From: Hoeflea sp. 108
GTDB taxonomy: Bacteria > Pseudomonadota > Alphaproteobacteria > Rhizobiales > Rhizobiaceae
Direction: 5' to 3'
DNA: 21,308 nt
Assembly: GCF_000372965.1 (NCBI RefSeq)
Contig: NZ_KB890028.1
Span: 1-21,308 of the forward strand
Within the stretch, counting starts at the first letter, position 1. Every line of letters begins with the position of its first letter. The notes under the pieces were generated by a model, which had not been told where the DNA came from, did not search any database, and worked only from the letters and a program-made list of their open reading frames with translations. Below are positions 5,875 through 14,802 of the stretch, piece after piece. The translations under genes were made by a program, and so were the position numbers.

Positions 5875-7995
5875 ATGGCAACTGCCATTCAGAAGATCAC
5901 GCTATCGTCGTCGCGCGACATTCCTTTTAACAAGCTGGTGCTTAGCCAGGCCAACGTCCGGCGCGTGAAGGCCGGTGTCTCGATCGAGGAGTTGGCCGAG
6001 TCGATCGCGCGGCGCGGCCTGATCCAGGGCCTTCATGTGCGACCCGTCCTCAATGGCGAGGGCCAGGAAACCGGCATGTTCGAGGTGCCCGCCGGTGGCC
6101 GCCGCTACCGCGCGCTGGAAATGCTCGCCAAGCAGAAGCGCCTCAACAAGGCCACACCGGTCCCCTGCGTCGTATCTGCCGCCAATGCCACTATCCTGAT
6201 TGACGAGGTTTCGCTGGCCGAAAATATCGAGCGCGCGCCGCTTCATCCACTCGACCAGTATCGCGCCTTCCAGGCCATGCGCGACAAGGGCATGACCGAG
6301 GAAGACATCGCTGCGGCATTCTTTGTTGACGTCAATATCGTCAAGCAGCGGCTGCGCCTCGCGTCGGTCTCGCCGGCGCTGCTCGACATCTATGCCGAGG
6401 ACGGCATGGAGCTGAAGCACCTCATGGCCTTCACCGTCTCGCACGACCATGCCCGCCAGGAGCAGGTCTGGGAGCAAATCCGCAATAGCTGGCAGAAGGA
6501 GCCGTACCACATCCGCCGCATGCTGACCGAGACGACGGTGCGCGCCTCCGACAAGCGGGTCGTCTTCGTCGGTATCGACGTCTACGAGGCGGCCGGTGGC
6601 ATCGTGATGCGCGACCTTTTCGAATCCGACGACGGCGGCTGGCTTCAGGATGTCGGGCTTCTGGATCGCCTTGTTTCCGAGAAGCTCACGACCATCGCCG
6701 ACGAGATCGCGACCCACGGCTGGAAATGGGTCGAGGCTGCCATCAGCATTCCCTACGGCGTCACCCATGGAATGCGTGCGATCAAGGGCGTTCCGCTCGA
6801 CATCACGGAGGAAGACCTGGTCGCGCGAGATGCTCTGCAGGAGGAACTCGACCGCCTGACCGCCGAATACGAGGAGGCCGATGAGCTTCCAGACGAAGTG
6901 GATGCCCGCCTGGGCGAGATCGAGGCGTCGATCAATGCGATCGACAACCGTCCAGTCGGCTATGATCTGGATGAGATCGCCATCGCTGGCGTCTTCGTCA
7001 GCATCGATGCCGAAGGATCACTCTTTGTCGATCGTGGCTATGTCCGTTCCGAGGACGAGCCAGTCAAGCTTGCTGATGAAACGGCGCAGGAGGACGACGT
7101 CGATCCTGAAACCGGCGAGATCCGCCCCCCTGCAATCCAGCGCGCCGTCATCAGCATTGGCGGGCAGTCGGTTCAAGCTGAGGATGAGGAAGGCGACGGC
7201 ATCAGGCCTTTGCCCGATCGCCTCGTCATGGAGCTGACCGCGCATCGCACGCTCGCGCTACGAGACGCCGTGGCGAACAATCCCCATGTCGCAATGACTG
7301 CTCTTCTGCACAAACTGGTGACGGATGCCTTCCTGCATCACGCCGCGGCAGGTTGCCTGGACGCCAACGTCCGTCACATCTTCTTCCCAGCGCAGGCGGA
7401 CGAGCTGAAGGATAGCTCGTCCGCGAAATCCGTCACTGACCGGCACCAGCGATGGAGCGATCATATCCCGGCCGATGACGAAGGGCTGTGGGATTGGCTC
7501 ACCGAACTCGATGACGGCGTCCGAATGGATCTGCTGGCGCATTGCGTCAGCTACGGCGTCAATTCGCTCTACGAAAAGGTGAACCCCTACGGCGGCTCGG
7601 GCGTGAGCGAGCATGGCCTGAAGGTGCGCCTGACACAGGCCGGCCGCCTCGCCAGGGCAACCGGCATGAACATGGTGGAAGCCGGCTGGCGTCCGACAGT
7701 CGGCAACTATCTCGGCCGCGTCACCAAGGCCCGCATCCTTGAGGCCGTCCGCGAAGGCGCCGGCGAACAGGCCGCCCAGCTCATCGACCATATGAAGAAG
7801 GGCGACATGGCCAAGGAAGCGGAACGCCTGCTGGCCGACACCGGTTGGCTGCCGGAGCCGCTGCGCGCGATCGAGCCCGAGGCAGAGGCGGCTTCGCTAG
7901 AACGAGCCGACGAAAATCTGCCTGCATTCCTCGCTGGCGACGACGCAATCGTCGAACCGAAAGACAAGCACTTCGCGATGATCGCTGCAGAGTAG
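5875..7995 (+). CDS. ParB/RepB/Spo0J-like nuclease-domain protein
   Basis: The 706-residue protein has an N-terminal ParB/Sulfiredoxin-fold domain followed by a long unassigned region. The ParB part shows IPFNKLVLSQANVRR near residue 17, the phosphate-binding AGGRRYRALE at 73-82, and AENIERAPLHPLDQYRAFQAM from about 115. A predicted helix-turn-helix lies near 140-170 (MTEEDIAAAFFVDVNIVKQR). ParB proteins bind centromere-like sites and hydrolyse CTP. This large subtype sits in plasmid/ICE modules without an adjacent ParA, so a DNA-maintenance rather than classical partition role is likely. The region around 300-440 is acidic and the C-terminus is unassigned. GGAG lies eight nt before the ATG. 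The gene ends with a clear terminator at 8070-8099. Confidence 0.9.
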   Translation: MATAIQKITLSSSRDIPFNKLVLSQANVRRVKAGVSIEELAESIARRGLIQGLHVRPVLNGEGQETGMFEVPAGGRRYRALEMLAKQKRLNKATPVPCVVSAANATILIDEVSLAENIERAPLHPLDQYRAFQAMRDKGMTEEDIAAAFFVDVNIVKQRLRLASVSPALLDIYAEDGMELKHLMAFTVSHDHARQEQVWEQIRNSWQKEPYHIRRMLTETTVRASDKRVVFVGIDVYEAAGGIVMRDLFESDDGGWLQDVGLLDRLVSEKLTTIADEIATHGWKWVEAAISIPYGVTHGMRAIKGVPLDITEEDLVARDALQEELDRLTAEYEEADELPDEVDARLGEIEASINAIDNRPVGYDLDEIAIAGVFVSIDAEGSLFVDRGYVRSEDEPVKLADETAQEDDVDPETGEIRPPAIQRAVISIGGQSVQAEDEEGDGIRPLPDRLVMELTAHRTLALRDAVANNPHVAMTALLHKLVTDAFLHHAAAGCLDANVRHIFFPAQADELKDSSSAKSVTDRHQRWSDHIPADDEGLWDWLTELDDGVRMDLLAHCVSYGVNSLYEKVNPYGGSGVSEHGLKVRLTQAGRLARATGMNMVEAGWRPTVGNYLGRVTKARILEAVREGAGEQAAQLIDHMKKGDMAKEAERLLADTGWLPEPLRAIEPEAEAASLERADENLPAFLAGDDAIVEPKDKHFAMIAAE

Positions 7996-8069
7996 CGTGT
8001 CGATGCGGAGCGGTTCCGGCCGTCCTGCTCATTTCCCAGCCCGTCCAGCGTACCCGGGCCGTCTTCAAA

Positions 8070-8099
8070 GCGCCCCGCCTCACGGCCGGGCGCTTTTTT
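8070..8099 (+). terminator. Rho-independent terminator after the parB-like gene
   Basis: GCGCCC pairs with GGGCGC, enclosing GCC-TCAC-GGC after one C/C mismatch, and six T follow (8094-8099). It lies about 75 nt past the stop codon and separates this gene from the helicase leader. Confidence 0.85.
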
Positions 8100-8113
8100 C
8101 ATTGCCGCCTTCG

Positions 8114-8208
8114 AGAGTGCGAGGTCCGCCGGGACGAGATGAGTTCGGGCGGTTTGAGAGAGAGCGCCGGCCGAGCTTGTCCGTTACCGCTCTCCCGAGG
8201 ATCTTCCT
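8114..8208 (+). promoter_or_regulatory. Related leader of the strawberry-notch gene (leader 3)
   Basis: A box AGAGTGCGAG (8114-8123) differs in one base from the box of leaders 1 and 2. It lies 42 nt before GAGAGAGAG at 8156 (43 nt in the other two). AGAGCG (8161-8166) can pair with CGCTCT (8188-8193), and TTCGGG (8144-8149) with CCCGAG (8194-8199). The second pairing overlaps the GAGG ribosome-binding site (8197-8200), again eight nt before the ATG. The fit is weaker than in leaders 1 and 2. Confidence 0.45.
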
Positions 8209-11200
8209 ATGACTGTCTTGTTGCCCGTGGCCGTACCGGCCGTGCCCCTGGCGCTCGCGCCTGCCATCCTCTCGGCTGCCCACATTGTGCTCGGCCGTCT
8301 CGAACGCGGCGAGCGCGTTGAGGCTTCCATCTTGCGCGCTGCGATGGAGACCGCATTCGGTGCCTCCGACGTCAGCGGAGCCTGGGACTGGAAAACCGCC
8401 TACGAGGCCTGCGAAGCCGCCACCGTCCTGTTCCTACGGAAATACGGACGTGCGCTCTTCCGCAAATCCGTGTCACCGACAGCCCGGCTCTCCATCCTGT
8501 CGAAAATCACCGGGCTCCTGCCGACCCACACTCGCCGCTCGGAAGAAAGCCAGGCGCTTCAGCAATTCTCGACGCCGGTCCCCCTTGGCCTTGCAGTGAT
8601 GACAGCCGCGGCGATCACGCCTGATGACATCGTGCTGGAGCCTTCAGCAGGCACCGGCCTGCTCGCCATCCTGGCATCGATGGCGGGCGGTTCACTGATC
8701 CTCAACGAACTGGCCGATCTTCGCGCTGACCTCCTCTCATCCCTCTTTCCGACCCTTGCCGTGACACGCTTCGACGCCGCGCAGATCGACAATCATCTCG
8801 ATCGTGCAGCCATTCCGTCCATCGTGCTGATGAACCCGCCGTTCTCGGCGATGGCCAGCGTCTCAGGGCGCGTCGCCGACGCCGGATTTCGCCATATCGC
8901 ATCGGCGCTGAACCGCCTTGCTCCCGGCGGCCGTCTCGTGGCGATCACCGGCGCCAATGTCGGACCGGGCCTACCGGATTGGCACGACGCCTTCGTGCGC
9001 TTGCAGGAGCGCGGCAAGGTCGTCTTCTCGGCCGCGATCGCCGACGCGGTCTACGCCAAGCACGGCACGACGTTTCCCACCCGACTGACCGTCATCGACA
9101 AGCTGCCGGCTGGCGATCCCGCCAGCTTTCCGATCTCGTCCGGCATTGCGCCCGATGTCGCCACGCTGCTCGGCTGGATCGAACGGGACGTACCGGCTCG
9201 GGCGCCTGTCGCCACGCCGTCGGTGTCCACGACGGTCCCGACCGCGCCTCCGAAATCCGTGCGCGGCTATCTTGCCCGCGCCGCGACGTCACGTTCGGCG
9301 GCGCCGACCGGCACCGACCCCGATGGTGTTCAGCTTGACTACGAGACCGTGGACTGGACGCCGGCCGAGAGCACCCACCTTACCGACGCGATCTACGAAG
9401 AATACGGATTGCAGTCGATCCGCATTCCCGGCGCGCAGGCCCACCCGACCAAGCTCGTCCAATCTGCCGCCATGGCGAGCATCGCGCCGCCGAAGCCGAG
9501 CTATCGGCCGACCCTGCCGACGAATATCCGCAACCTGCTATCCGACGCCCAGCTTGAGACGGTGATTTATTCCGGCGAGGCACATAGCGATTACCTCGCC
9601 GGATCGTGGACGGCCGACGAGACCTTCGATGTCGTGAAGGCCGCCCCCGCGGACGCGCCCGACAGCGTTCGCTTCCGCCGTGGTTTCATGCTCGGCGACG
9701 GCACCGGCACAGGCAAAGGCCGCCAGTCGGCCGGCATTATCCTCGACAATTGGCTCCAGGGTCGCCGCAAAGCGGTCTGGATCAGCAAGTCCGACAAGCT
9801 GATCGAGGATGCGCAACGTGATTGGTCCGCACTCGGCATGGAGCGCCTGCTGGTCACGCCGCTGTCGCGCTTCGCGCAGGGCAAGCCCATCGCGCTGTCA
9901 GAAGCCGTCCTATTCGCAACCTATGCCATGCTGCGTTCCGACGACCGCGGCGAGAAGGTTTCGCGCGTGCGCCAGATCGTCGAATGGTTGGGATCCGATT
10001 TCGACGGAGTAATCATTTTCGACGAGAGCCACGCGATGCAGAACGCCGGCGGCGGCAAGGGAGAACGGGGCGACGTCGCCCCCTCTCAGCAAGGTCGCGC
10101 CGGCCTGCGCCTTCAGCACGCCCTGCCGAACGCGCGCATCGTCTATGTCTCCGCCACCGGCGCGACCACCGTCCATAATCTCGCCTATGCCCAGCGGCTC
10201 GGCCTCTGGGGCGGCGATGACTTCCCGTTCGCCACGCGCGCGGAATTCGTCGGGGCGATTGAAGCCGGTGGTGTCGCGGCGATGGAAGTGCTGGCCCGCG
10301 ACCTGCGTTCGCTCGGGCTCTACACCGCCCGCTCGCTCTCCTACGCGGGCGTGGAATACGAGCCGGTCGAACACCAGCTCACCGATGAGCAGCGCCGCAT
10401 CTATGACGCCTATGCCGGCGCCTTCGCAATCATCCACAATCACCTCGACGCGGCGATGGAGGCGGCCAACATCACCGGCTCGACCGGCACGTTGAACAGT
10501 CAGGCGAAGTCCGCCGCTCGCTCGGCCTTCGAATCCACGAAACAGCGCTTCTTCGGGCATCTGCTGACCTCGATGAAGACGCCGACCCTGATCGGCTCCA
10601 TCGAGCACGATCTTGCGGCGGGCCATACCGCCGTCGTGCAGATCGTGTCGACCGGTGAAGCTTTGATGGAACGACGCCTCGCCGAGATTCCGACCGAGGA
10701 ATGGGACGACGTGCGCGTCGACATCACGCCGCGCGAATACGTCCTCGACTATCTCGCCCATTCCTTCCCGGTACAGCTCTACGAGCCGTTCACCGATGGC
10801 GAGGGCAATCTGTCGTCTCGCCCGGTCTATCGCGATGGCCAGCCCGTAGAGAGCCGCGAAGCCATTGCTCGGCGTGACGAGCTGACGGAGCGCCTCGCAT
10901 CGCTTTCTCCCGTGCCGGGGGCACTCGACCAGATCGTCCAGCGTTTCGGCACCGACATGGTGGCCGAGGTGACAGGCCGCTCGCGGCGGATCGTCCGCAA
11001 GGGCGATCGGCTGTCCGTCGAGAACCGCGCGCCATCGGCGAACCTCGCCGAAACAGCCGCTTTCATGGATGGCCTGAAGCACGTGCTGGTGTTCAGTGAC
11101 GCCGGCGGCACCGGCCGCAGCTACCATGCGGAGCTGTCGGCGAAGAACCAGCGTCTGCGCGTGCATTACCTGCTCGAGCCGGGCTGGAAGGCGGACGCGG

Positions 11201-13554
11201 CGATCCAGGGGCTCGGCCGCACGAACCGGACGAACCAGGCGCAGCCGCCGCTCTTCCGACCGATCGCGACCGACGTGAAAGCTGAAAAACGCTTCCTCAG
11301 CACGATCGCGCGCCGGCTCGACACGCTCGGCGCCATCACGCGCGGGCAGCGCCAGACCGGCGGCCAGGGCTTGTTCCGGCCCGAGGACAATCTGGAATCC
11401 TGCTACGCCCGCGACGCGCTGCGCCAGCTCCACCTCCTGATCGTGCGCGGCAAGATCGAGGGCTGCTCGCTCCATCGCTTCGAAACCGCCACGGGCCTGA
11501 AGCTGATGGACGACAACGGCATCAAGGACGAACTGCCGCCGATCACTACGTTCCTCAACCGGCTCCTTGCACTCACGATCGAGCTGCAGGGCATTCTCTT
11601 CACCGCCTTCGAACAGCTGCTCGATGCGAAGGTGTCCGGCGCGATCGCCAGCGGTGTCTACGACATCGGCCTCGAAACGCTGAGGGCGGAGAGCTTCGTC
11701 GTCACCGATCGCGCGACGATCTACACCCATCCGGCATCGGGCGCGCACACCCGGCTGCTGACCATCACCCAGCGGATCCGCAATCGTCCATTGTCGCTCG
11801 ACGACGCACTCGGCTGGCTTGATGATCGTAGTGCCAAACTGCTGGTGAACGAACGATCCGGGCGAGCCGCCTTGCAGATTCCTGCACCGTCGCTCATGCT
11901 CGACGATGGCGAGATCGAACGCCGCGTTCGGCTGATGCGCCCGATGGAACATCTCCATGCTTCGTTCAAGTCGATGGCGGAAAGCCATTGGCAGGAGGCC
12001 GATCGCAGCACCTTCGCCGCCGCCTGGTCCCGCGAACTCGGCGATGTGCCCGCTTCCAGCGAGAGCACCATCCACATCGTCGCTGGATTGCTGCTGCCGG
12101 TGTGGAAGCGTCTGCCGAACGAGTCGACCCGCGTCTATCGGCTCCAGACCGACGATGGCGAGCGCATTATCGGTCGTCGCGTCTCTCCGGCCTGGGCCGC
12201 CAACGCGACATCTACCGGCACGACCGTCCTATCGGCCGACGACGCCTATGCCGCCCTGATCGACGGGCGGACGATCCTCGACCTTGCGGAAGGGCTTCAG
12301 CTTCGTCGCGTGCGCGTCATGGGCGCTAATCGCATCGAGCTATCCGGCTTCACGGAAGCCATGCGCGACCGCCTTCGCGCCTATGGTCTCTTCACCGAGA
12401 TCATCTCCTGGTCGCTGCGGTTCTTCGTACCGATCGACAGCACGGGGCCGACCGTGCTCGCCAAGCTTGTTCGACACCTATCCGGTGGCTCGCATCGGCG
12501 AGCGGGAGGCAGCGTAATGGCCCGCCGCCACGCTTCCGATCTCGCATCCCGTCTGGGCCGTCAGGCCGAGGCGGTGTGCAAACGCTATCTCGGCGCCGGC
12601 CGCCGACAGGGCAGCTATTGGCAGGTTGGCGATGTTCGCAACACGCCGGGCCAGTCCATGTTCGTGCGCCTGAAGGACACCGCCAAAGGTCCGGCCGGTA
12701 AATGGACCGACGCTGCAACTGGCGAGCATGGCGATCTGCTCGACGTGATCCGTGAATCGCTGGGCCTCGTCGACTTCGCCGACGTCGCGGAAGAGGCCCA
12801 CATCTTCCTCAGCATGCCGCCCGATCATGAATCAGAGCCGAAACAACACGCGCGCACGCCAGCGTCATCGGGATCTGCCGAGGCTGCACGCCGGCTCATC
12901 GCCATGTGTCAGCCGCTCGGCGGCACACTCGTAGAAGCGTATTTGCGCGGACGCGGCATTACGGCTTTGCATGTATGCGGAAGCTTGCGTTTCCATTCCC
13001 GATGCTACTATCGGCCCGACGAGCACAGCCCGACCGAGACCTGGCCGGCCATGGTCGCCGCCGTCACCGATCTCACCGACAAGATCACCGGAGCACATCG
13101 GACCTGGCTCGCGCCCGATGGTTCCGGCAAGGCGCCGATCGACATCCAGCGTAAGGCAATGGGCGACCTTCTTGGGCATGCGGTCCGCTTCGGGCTTCCA
13201 GGCAACGTTCTGGCAGCCGGTGAAGGCATCGAAAGCGTGCTATCGGTGCGAGATGTCATGCCCGGCATGTCGGCGGCGGCGGCACTTTCCGCGGCGCACC
13301 TCGCTGCCATCCAGTTCCACGATGCACTGCGCCGGCTCTATGTCCTCCGCGACAATGATCTCGCGGGGGATGGTGCGTGGCACACGCTGCTCGAACGGGC
13401 CAACGCGGTCGGGGTCGAGGCGATTGCCCTGTCGCCCATGCTTGAGGACTTCAACGAGGATCTCCGCACCTACGGCCGTGACGCGCTGATGGCGCATCTC
13501 CGGGTGCAGCTCGCACCACAGGACGTCGCCCGCTTCATGCTCGTGGCGGCATAA
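8209..13554 (+). CDS. Strawberry-notch-type methyltransferase-helicase, read through into a Toprim protein
   Basis: The open frame of 1781 codons appears to combine two ancestral genes. Residues 1-330 form a SAM-dependent methyltransferase-like domain with EPSAGTG (144-150) and NPPF (209-212). A superfamily 2 helicase of the strawberry notch type follows: Walker A GDGTGTGKGRQ (496-506), DESH box (605-608), GGTGRSYH (from 966), and QGLGRTNR (1000-1007). Such proteins occur on alphaproteobacterial plasmids and ICEs and probably remodel or modify element DNA. Residues 1437-1781 are a Toprim protein with its own start site at 12517. An alternative frame near 12466 reads FDTYPVARIGEREAA and stops at 12517, which looks like the native helicase end (about 1436 codons). 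A one-base insertion, or a sequencing error, has thus produced the fusion. A minus-strand frame of 721 codons inside it is a shadow. Confidence 0.85.
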   Translation: MTVLLPVAVPAVPLALAPAILSAAHIVLGRLERGERVEASILRAAMETAFGASDVSGAWDWKTAYEACEAATVLFLRKYGRALFRKSVSPTARLSILSKITGLLPTHTRRSEESQALQQFSTPVPLGLAVMTAAAITPDDIVLEPSAGTGLLAILASMAGGSLILNELADLRADLLSSLFPTLAVTRFDAAQIDNHLDRAAIPSIVLMNPPFSAMASVSGRVADAGFRHIASALNRLAPGGRLVAITGANVGPGLPDWHDAFVRLQERGKVVFSAAIADAVYAKHGTTFPTRLTVIDKLPAGDPASFPISSGIAPDVATLLGWIERDVPARAPVATPSVSTTVPTAPPKSVRGYLARAATSRSAAPTGTDPDGVQLDYETVDWTPAESTHLTDAIYEEYGLQSIRIPGAQAHPTKLVQSAAMASIAPPKPSYRPTLPTNIRNLLSDAQLETVIYSGEAHSDYLAGSWTADETFDVVKAAPADAPDSVRFRRGFMLGDGTGTGKGRQSAGIILDNWLQGRRKAVWISKSDKLIEDAQRDWSALGMERLLVTPLSRFAQGKPIALSEAVLFATYAMLRSDDRGEKVSRVRQIVEWLGSDFDGVIIFDESHAMQNAGGGKGERGDVAPSQQGRAGLRLQHALPNARIVYVSATGATTVHNLAYAQRLGLWGGDDFPFATRAEFVGAIEAGGVAAMEVLARDLRSLGLYTARSLSYAGVEYEPVEHQLTDEQRRIYDAYAGAFAIIHNHLDAAMEAANITGSTGTLNSQAKSAARSAFESTKQRFFGHLLTSMKTPTLIGSIEHDLAAGHTAVVQIVSTGEALMERRLAEIPTEEWDDVRVDITPREYVLDYLAHSFPVQLYEPFTDGEGNLSSRPVYRDGQPVESREAIARRDELTERLASLSPVPGALDQIVQRFGTDMVAEVTGRSRRIVRKGDRLSVENRAPSANLAETAAFMDGLKHVLVFSDAGGTGRSYHAELSAKNQRLRVHYLLEPGWKADAAIQGLGRTNRTNQAQPPLFRPIATDVKAEKRFLSTIARRLDTLGAITRGQRQTGGQGLFRPEDNLESCYARDALRQLHLLIVRGKIEGCSLHRFETATGLKLMDDNGIKDELPPITTFLNRLLALTIELQGILFTAFEQLLDAKVSGAIASGVYDIGLETLRAESFVVTDRATIYTHPASGAHTRLLTITQRIRNRPLSLDDALGWLDDRSAKLLVNERSGRAALQIPAPSLMLDDGEIERRVRLMRPMEHLHASFKSMAESHWQEADRSTFAAAWSRELGDVPASSESTIHIVAGLLLPVWKRLPNESTRVYRLQTDDGERIIGRRVSPAWAANATSTGTTVLSADDAYAALIDGRTILDLAEGLQLRRVRVMGANRIELSGFTEAMRDRLRAYGLFTEIISWSLRFFVPIDSTGPTVLAKLVRHLSGGSHRRAGGSVMARRHASDLASRLGRQAEAVCKRYLGAGRRQGSYWQVGDVRNTPGQSMFVRLKDTAKGPAGKWTDAATGEHGDLLDVIRESLGLVDFADVAEEAHIFLSMPPDHESEPKQHARTPASSGSAEAARRLIAMCQPLGGTLVEAYLRGRGITALHVCGSLRFHSRCYYRPDEHSPTETWPAMVAAVTDLTDKITGAHRTWLAPDGSGKAPIDIQRKAMGDLLGHAVRFGLPGNVLAAGEGIESVLSVRDVMPGMSAAAALSAAHLAAIQFHDALRRLYVLRDNDLAGDGAWHTLLERANAVGVEAIALSPMLEDFNEDLRTYGRDALMAHLRVQLAPQDVARFMLVAA
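12517..13554 (+). CDS. Toprim-domain primase-like protein (internal start in the fused frame)
   Basis: This 345-residue protein is probably the original second gene. Its ATG at 12517 has a strong GGGAGG (12504-12509) seven nt upstream and overlaps the TAA of the alternative helicase frame as TAATG, the pattern of translational coupling. The N-terminal part (ASDLASRLGRQAEAVCKRYL, NTPGQSMFVRLKD, GKWTDAATGEHGDLLDVIRE) resembles mobile-element primase-like proteins of the DUF7146/Toprim type. The C-terminal Toprim fold shows the glutamate motif AGEGIES (Glu236) and the acidic pair RDNDLAG (Asp279, Asp281), which bind metal in primases and topoisomerases. It likely helps element replication or transfer by acting on DNA. 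It may be made both alone and as the tail of the 1781-residue fusion. Confidence 0.7.
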   Translation: MARRHASDLASRLGRQAEAVCKRYLGAGRRQGSYWQVGDVRNTPGQSMFVRLKDTAKGPAGKWTDAATGEHGDLLDVIRESLGLVDFADVAEEAHIFLSMPPDHESEPKQHARTPASSGSAEAARRLIAMCQPLGGTLVEAYLRGRGITALHVCGSLRFHSRCYYRPDEHSPTETWPAMVAAVTDLTDKITGAHRTWLAPDGSGKAPIDIQRKAMGDLLGHAVRFGLPGNVLAAGEGIESVLSVRDVMPGMSAAAALSAAHLAAIQFHDALRRLYVLRDNDLAGDGAWHTLLERANAVGVEAIALSPMLEDFNEDLRTYGRDALMAHLRVQLAPQDVARFMLVAA

Positions 13555-13706
13555 ATCGGCGGCTGAACGGCGGCGGCGCGCGGCCGCCATCATGCTCGCA
13601 TGGATGCCCGGCCCCTTGGAGAGGGCCGCACCTCGGCCTTCGGGAGGGCGATCGGCCCACATGCGGTTCGGACAGGCAATGTCTGCGGCCGACTATTTTC
13701 CGGCGC

Positions 13707-13726
13707 TGCCCCGAGGGGCAGTTTTC
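13707..13726 (+). terminator. Intrinsic terminator after the Toprim gene
   Basis: CTGCCCC-GA-GGGGCAG forms a tight stem followed by TTTT. It lies about 150 nt past the Toprim stop codon. Confidence 0.55.
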
Positions 13727-13775
13727 CATCGCGAAGCAAAATAGCCGGCCTCCGGCATCCTCCGCGTTGCTCCGG

Positions 13776-13794
13776 CCCGGCGCCTGGCGCCGGG
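13776..13794. repeat. Perfect 9-bp palindrome with one central base
   Basis: CCCGGCGCC and GGCGCCGGG flank a single T. It could be a protein-binding site or an RNA hairpin in the DUF2493 leader. No family match is claimed. Confidence 0.5.
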
Positions 13795-13869
13795 TGCAGG
13801 TCCGCTCCGCCCGTGGGCTCCGTCGCCATGAAGGCCGCGACGGTCGCGGTCCAGCCAAAGGAACGTTCC

Positions 13870-14793
13870 ATGACCGAGCACGACGACTACGAACCCCACC
13901 ACGATTCGTCACCCACCGACCACATCCTCAACGAACTCCAGCTCCACGGCTACCGCCCTTTCGCCGACGAGGTGGACCAGCGTCTCCTGCCAGACGGCAA
14001 TCACGTCGCGGGCGCGATCGCCGACATCTTCGACGCCCTGATCTCGACACTTGAGGACACCCGCCTCGAACCCGACCTCGACGATCTCCTGTGGTCGACC
14101 GTCAACGTCTTCCACCGCGCCACCGAACGGATCGCGCGCGAACTCGACGACAACGAACAGGCGCAGAAGCGCTCGCAGCGGCAACAGGACGGCAGCGAGG
14201 TGAAGTCGGCCGACCTCGAGCGCCAGATCGCCGAGGGCAAGACACTCATCGAACGGCAGAACGCTTTCGAGCTGATGCGCGACCAGGCCGCCGAGCACTA
14301 CGAACGCCAGATCGGCAAGCCATGGCTCCCCCGCACGGGCTCAAAGGTCAACCATCGCAACCTGACCTCCGCGATCATCGACAGTCGCGACTTCCTCATG
14401 GCCAAAAAACGCGCAGAGCAGGAGGTCCTTCTCCCTCCCGGTCCGAAGATCGTCGTCACCGGCGGACTGGACTTCAATGACCACCGGCTGATTTGGACCA
14501 GGCTCGACCAGGTCCACGAAAAGCACCCCGACATGGTGCTGATACATGGCAAGTCCTCAAAGGGCGCCGAAAAGATTGCCTCGCTCTGGGCAAGAAATCG
14601 CAATGTCCCGCAGATCGCCTTCGCACCCGACTGGACGAAGCATGGCCGCGCCGCACCCTTCAAACGCAATGACGAGATGCTCGACATCGTGCCGAAGGGC
14701 GTGATGCACTTTCCCGGCACGGGCATCAACGACAACCTCGCCGACAAGGCCAAGAAGCTCGGCATCCCGGTCTGGAAGTTCGGCGGCGCGTGA
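13870..14793 (+). CDS. DUF2493 / YspA-like SLOG-family protein
   Basis: The 307-residue product has a C-terminal DUF2493 domain (about 195-300), a Rossmann-like SLOG family thought to bind nucleotides or related ligands. The signature is KIVVTGGLDFNDHRLIW, then VLIHGKSSKGAEKIASLWAR, and a late GTGINDNLADKAKKLGIPVW segment. The N-terminal 190 residues are acidic and charged, with a probable coiled coil around 95-145 (ATERIARELDDNEQAQKRSQ), typical of the plasmid/ICE version. ATG 13870 is chosen because MTEHDDYEPHH begins protein-like sequence and AAAGGA lies seven nt upstream. The frame stays open to 13600, but that part is arginine/proline-rich leader. Its partner and ligand are unknown. It closes the backbone module and ends in a hairpin. 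Confidence 0.88.
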   Translation: MTEHDDYEPHHDSSPTDHILNELQLHGYRPFADEVDQRLLPDGNHVAGAIADIFDALISTLEDTRLEPDLDDLLWSTVNVFHRATERIARELDDNEQAQKRSQRQQDGSEVKSADLERQIAEGKTLIERQNAFELMRDQAAEHYERQIGKPWLPRTGSKVNHRNLTSAIIDSRDFLMAKKRAEQEVLLPPGPKIVVTGGLDFNDHRLIWTRLDQVHEKHPDMVLIHGKSSKGAEKIASLWARNRNVPQIAFAPDWTKHGRAAPFKRNDEMLDIVPKGVMHFPGTGINDNLADKAKKLGIPVWKFGGA

Positions 14794-14801
14794 GCGCCGC
14801 C
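14782..14801. terminator. Hairpin between two convergent genes
   Basis: GGCGGCGC-GTGA-GCGCCGCC is a perfect 8-bp stem with a 4-nt loop that contains the DUF2493 stop codon. It may act for both convergent genes. It has no strong T-run on either side. Confidence 0.5.
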
Positions 14802-14802
14802 T

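Larger units (their letters stand above)
13555..13869 (+). other. Gene-free leader region of the DUF2493 gene
   Basis: No separate gene is seen. An in-frame extension of the next gene back to 13600 exists but is low-complexity and lacks a ribosome-binding site. The stretch holds a terminator-like hairpin (13707-13726), a perfect 9-bp palindrome (13776-13794), and a hairpin CCGCGA-CGG-TCGCGG (13835-13849) just before AAAGGA (13857-13862). It is probably a structured 5' leader. Confidence 0.5.

Noticed and set aside
4146..5888. 580-codon minus-strand open frame
   Set aside because: It lies antisense to the lpd remnant and the DUF932 gene, is rich in Arg/Ala/Asp with no domain, and follows from GC-rich codon bias on the other strand.
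9910..12075. 721-codon minus-strand open frame
   Set aside because: It is fully antisense to the helicase core whose motifs are intact, and its translation has no recognisable domain.
13600..13869. N-terminal extension of the DUF2493 gene
   Set aside because: The 90 added residues are arginine/proline-rich without protein character, have no ribosome-binding site and cover a terminator and a palindrome.
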